Shown: piece by piece, positions 6,756 through 9,138 of the stretch
Numbering within the stretch: the stretch's first letter is position 1
Layout: the number at the start of each line of letters is the position of its first letter
Assembly (NCBI GenBank): GCA_002780065.1
Contig: PEWQ01000086.1
Location: 9,083 to 18,220 of the forward strand
Source of the DNA: Candidatus Hydrogenedentes bacterium CG07_land_8_20_14_0_80_42_17
GTDB lineage: Bacteria; UBA8481
Reading direction: 5' to 3'
DNA length: 9,138 nt
The notes under the pieces: generated by a model
The model's database searches: none
Seen by the model: only the letters and a program-made list of their open reading frames with translations
What the model was told of the DNA's origin: nothing
Program-made: the position numbers and the translations under genes

Positions 6756-6787
6756 TGAAATGACTTCCTCCAATAAATTATTGAGTT

Positions 6788-6796
6788 ATTATATCA
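6788..6796 (-). promoter_or_regulatory. Extended -10 promoter for the Nudix-like gene
   Basis: The minus strand reads TGATATAAT, a perfect TATAAT with the upstream TG of an extended -10 element. No convincing -35 is seen, which such promoters tolerate. Transcription would begin near 6781, leaving a leader of about 25 bases that holds the GGAGG site at 6767-6771. Confidence 0.5.
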
Positions 6797-6800
6797 TGTT

Positions 6801-8102
6801 ATGAAGAAAAAATTATTAATAATTATTCCAGTCATTATAATTTTGTCAGCTCTTCTGATAAGAATTCCCCGACTCAATTCAAAATTCATCGGTCCGAATG
6901 AATCTGACAACGTCATGTATAGTTTAGCCGCAAGAAATAATCTTAGATTCGGATATCTTGCCACTAAAGCAACAAATTGCTTTGCGGTTGGAACGGATGA
7001 AATCAAGCTTGATGACTATTATACAAATCACTCTGGAGTTCTTCCTATTGTATTGGCGGGAGCATTTTCTATTTTCGGGGAGTCTGAATCTGTTACGCGA
7101 ATTGTTGCGCTTCTCTTTTCTTTCAGCGGAATCATATTAATTTATTTGATGGTTAAGCGCCGTGAAAATTATTTAGTAGGAATCTTCACTTTAATTTTGG
7201 TCTCATTCTTTCCAATCTCTGCATGGTATGGGAAAGTAGCTTCGCATGTCGTAATTATCCTTCCTTTCGCCATACTGCTTCTCGACTCCATAGGAACTAA
7301 CTTTGAAAAAGATGAAATGAAATGGAGATACGGTACTCCATTGGAAATCATTCTAGCTTTCATTATCTCGATGATCGACTACGGAGGCACGCTTATCATT
7401 CCTGCGCTTCTGTTAGGATTCGGATTTAGGCGCAGATTTATTGGTCCGGCGTTAGCTGTTGCAGTAGCAAATCTATTTCTCTTCTTGCAAGTTATTTACA
7501 TAAAAGGTTTTTACGGTCTGATTAATCTTTTCATAAAAGCTTCTCATCGCATGGGAATAAAAGAAGGACTCACATGGTCCGATTTTCTTTACTCTCAATT
7601 CCAATATTTTTCCATGAACGGTTTTACTCCAATAGTTTTACTTTTTTTAGTAATCGGAATTATCTTCTTCGGTAACATGAATAAAATAATGAAAAGGATC
7701 TCGGCAAGCTTTGCCGCATGGGGACTGCTTTATATTTTTATCTTTCGTGAAGCCGCAGTAGTTCACGATTTCTGGCAGTATTATCTGATTCCGTCTGTCG
7801 CAATCTTTTCGGCAAACGCGCTCAGTAGAATGCCCAGATGGCTGGCTCTGATTCTATTGCTTATCTTCATGGACCAATCTGTAAGAATATTAAATCGCCG
7901 ATACTATTCGGATACAGGCTGGTACGCGTATGAATTCAAAGCGATAAAATTTGCTCTCGAGAACGCAAAAGATGACGATATCATTCTTTGCAGAAAGCCT
8001 GTAAGAAGCCAGCATCCTGCATATTACGGAGACCGCCGTTTTCAGGATGCTCCGTACATCGAAACCGAATTTGCAATCTTACATAAAGTCTCTTCGCGCT
8101 GA
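6801..8102 (+). CDS. Second multi-pass GT-C membrane glycosyltransferase, PMT/ArnT-like
   Basis: The product has 433 residues. It opens with Lys residues and a strong hydrophobic helix (4-20), and about nine further hydrophobic segments follow. GT-C features are the acidic GPNESDNVMYSLAARN (31-46) after the first helix, the YYTNHSGVLPIVLAG (73-87) and FSIFGESESVTRI (89-101) pair typical of PMT_2 proteins, AWYGKVASHV (141-150), and the late REAAVVHDFWQYYLIP (316-331). The tail from about 375 is soluble. It is shorter than the GT-C protein at 461-2134 and not closely similar to it, so I see no recent duplication. The likely role is transfer of a polyprenyl-phosphate-linked sugar, with donor and acceptor unknown. 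No SD precedes the ATG and the intergenic gap is short, so the mRNA may be leaderless or nearly so. It is divergent from the Nudix-like gene. Confidence 0.78.
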   Translation: MKKKLLIIIPVIIILSALLIRIPRLNSKFIGPNESDNVMYSLAARNNLRFGYLATKATNCFAVGTDEIKLDDYYTNHSGVLPIVLAGAFSIFGESESVTRIVALLFSFSGIILIYLMVKRRENYLVGIFTLILVSFFPISAWYGKVASHVVIILPFAILLLDSIGTNFEKDEMKWRYGTPLEIILAFIISMIDYGGTLIIPALLLGFGFRRRFIGPALAVAVANLFLFLQVIYIKGFYGLINLFIKASHRMGIKEGLTWSDFLYSQFQYFSMNGFTPIVLLFLVIGIIFFGNMNKIMKRISASFAAWGLLYIFIFREAAVVHDFWQYYLIPSVAIFSANALSRMPRWLALILLLIFMDQSVRILNRRYYSDTGWYAYEFKAIKFALENAKDDDIILCRKPVRSQHPAYYGDRRFQDAPYIETEFAILHKVSSR

Positions 8103-8195
8103 TATTACATTTTCGTAAAGAAGAAGAACTTTTTCCGCTTGAGAAACATTAGAAAGAATATCAACCGGCAATCTTTCAAATCTCGGTTCTTGGAT

Positions 8196-9138
8196 TCAGG
8201 AGTTTTCTTTCTCAAATTTCTTCATGAACTCGATTAGCTTCATGACACCTTCCAGCGGAAATGCATTGTAGATCGATGCCCTACAGCCGCCTACAGAACG
8301 ATGTCCTTTCAATCCAAGGAATCCTGCTTTCTTCGACTCTGAAACAAATTTTTCATCAAGCTCGGGCGTCTTCAATTTGAACGTGACGTTCATGATAGAC
8401 CTCGAATCTTTCTCTGCAATTGGAATGTAATAATCAGAAGTGTCGAGCAGTTCGTAAAGAATTCTTGCCTTCTCAAAATTTGTAGATTCTATCTCCTTCA
8501 GTCCGCCACGTTTCAACATCCATTTCATAACAAGACCGATAACATAAATTCCAAAAGTAGTCGGAGTATTGTAAAGCGAAGGGTTTTTAACATGAGTCTT
8601 GTAATTGAGCATAGTTGCGATATTGTCCGGGCAAGTTTCAACCAGTGATTTCTTTATTATCACAAGAGTGACACCAGACGGTCCTATATTCTTCTGAGCC
8701 CCGGCATAAATTAAATTGAACTTCGAAATATCAACTCTTCGAGACATCACATCGGAAGACATATCGCATACAAGCGGAACAGAACCCGTATCAGGATATT
8801 TCTGCCACTGAATTCCACCGATTGTTTCGTTTGAAGTGATATGAACATATTTTGCATTAGGAGTTAATTTGAGCGATGAAGGAATATAATTGTAGTTCTT
8901 ATCGGTCGAAGACGCGGAGATATTAACTGTTCCGAATCTTTTACCATCTTGAATTGCTTTCTTCGCCCACGCGCCTGTATCGACATAGTCAGCAACTCCG
9001 CCATTCAAAAAATTCATCGGAATCATACCGAACTGAGTGCTAGCTCCGCCCTGCAGAAATAAAACATAATAGTCGTCCGAAACACCGAATAGAGTTCTAA
9101 GATCAGCTTCTGCTTCCTTAATTGTCTTGTCGAACTCT
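8196..9138 (-). CDS. serC: Phosphoserine aminotransferase (5' partial)
   Basis: SerC is a cytosolic PLP enzyme that converts 3-phosphohydroxypyruvate and glutamate to phosphoserine, the second step of serine synthesis. It often also serves in pyridoxal phosphate synthesis. About 313 residues are visible, and roughly 45-50 N-terminal residues lie beyond the window edge. The frame runs through 9138, so the ATG at 9026 is internal. Hallmarks are VLFLQGGASTQFGMIPMN near the visible start (PLP phosphate site), HITSNETIGG, the active-site Lys in LIYAGAQKNIGPSG (Lys codon 8691-8693), and the C-terminal GHRSVGGCRASIYNA. The family norm is GGMRAS, so a Cys replaces Met there. All regions look intact. 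Nothing links it to its neighbours, so it is probably core genome flanking the accessory genes. Confidence 0.97.
   Translation of the reverse strand, partial: EFDKTIKEAEADLRTLFGVSDDYYVLFLQGGASTQFGMIPMNFLNGGVADYVDTGAWAKKAIQDGKRFGTVNISASSTDKNYNYIPSSLKLTPNAKYVHITSNETIGGIQWQKYPDTGSVPLVCDMSSDVMSRRVDISKFNLIYAGAQKNIGPSGVTLVIIKKSLVETCPDNIATMLNYKTHVKNPSLYNTPTTFGIYVIGLVMKWMLKRGGLKEIESTNFEKARILYELLDTSDYYIPIAEKDSRSIMNVTFKLKTPELDEKFVSESKKAGFLGLKGHRSVGGCRASIYNAFPLEGVMKLIEFMKKFEKENS

Noticed and set aside
6756-6773. TTG at 6771-6773 as the start of the Nudix-like gene
   Set aside because: This TTG overlaps the GGAGG site, which is better placed to serve the ATG at 6755.
8103-8195. Intrinsic terminator between the convergent GT-C and serC genes
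   Set aside because: I found no stable GC hairpin followed by a T run on either strand.

Overview
The window looks bacterial. It has Shine-Dalgarno (SD) sites, sigma70-like promoter boxes, Sec-type export and a typical SerC. It is moderately AT-rich, and I see no marker gene that fixes the phylum. There are eight protein genes, packed almost edge to edge, in runs that converge or diverge. I found no tRNA, rRNA, CRISPR array, transposase or phage gene.

Layout. (1) Positions 2-454 (+) hold the 3' end of a secreted or surface protein: a Ser/Thr-rich stalk with 36-bp repeats, then a beta-rich domain with four cysteines. (2) Positions 461-4927 (-) hold a four-gene operon-like run. In order of transcription it encodes a small exported NTF2-like protein, a DPM1-like family-2 glycosyltransferase, a NodU/CmcH-type O-carbamoyltransferase and a multi-pass GT-C (PMT/ArnT-like) glycosyltransferase. 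The last three genes overlap or nearly touch. (3) Positions 4928-5034 are a compact divergent promoter region. (4) Positions 5035-6030 (+) encode a two-domain protein. An N-terminal SLOG/DprA-like Rossmann domain is joined to a C-terminal AbiGi/DUF2971-like domain. Its best start is a non-standard ATT. (5) Positions 6027-6755 (-) encode a possible divergent Nudix-like protein whose stop codon overlaps that of the previous gene. (6) Positions 6801-8102 (+) encode a second GT-C membrane protein. (7) Positions 8196-9138 (-) encode phosphoserine aminotransferase (SerC), cut by the window edge.

How the genes may work together. The GT2 enzyme could make a polyprenyl-phosphate sugar, and the two GT-C proteins could use such donors on the outer face of the membrane. 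The carbamoyltransferase could decorate a sugar, and the neighbouring Ser/Thr-rich surface protein is a natural candidate acceptor. This is inference from families and gene order. The SLOG/AbiGi-like gene and its convergent neighbour break up this envelope theme. They are the best candidates for an undescribed, perhaps conflict-related, nucleotide-linked module. SerC is ordinary serine biosynthesis.
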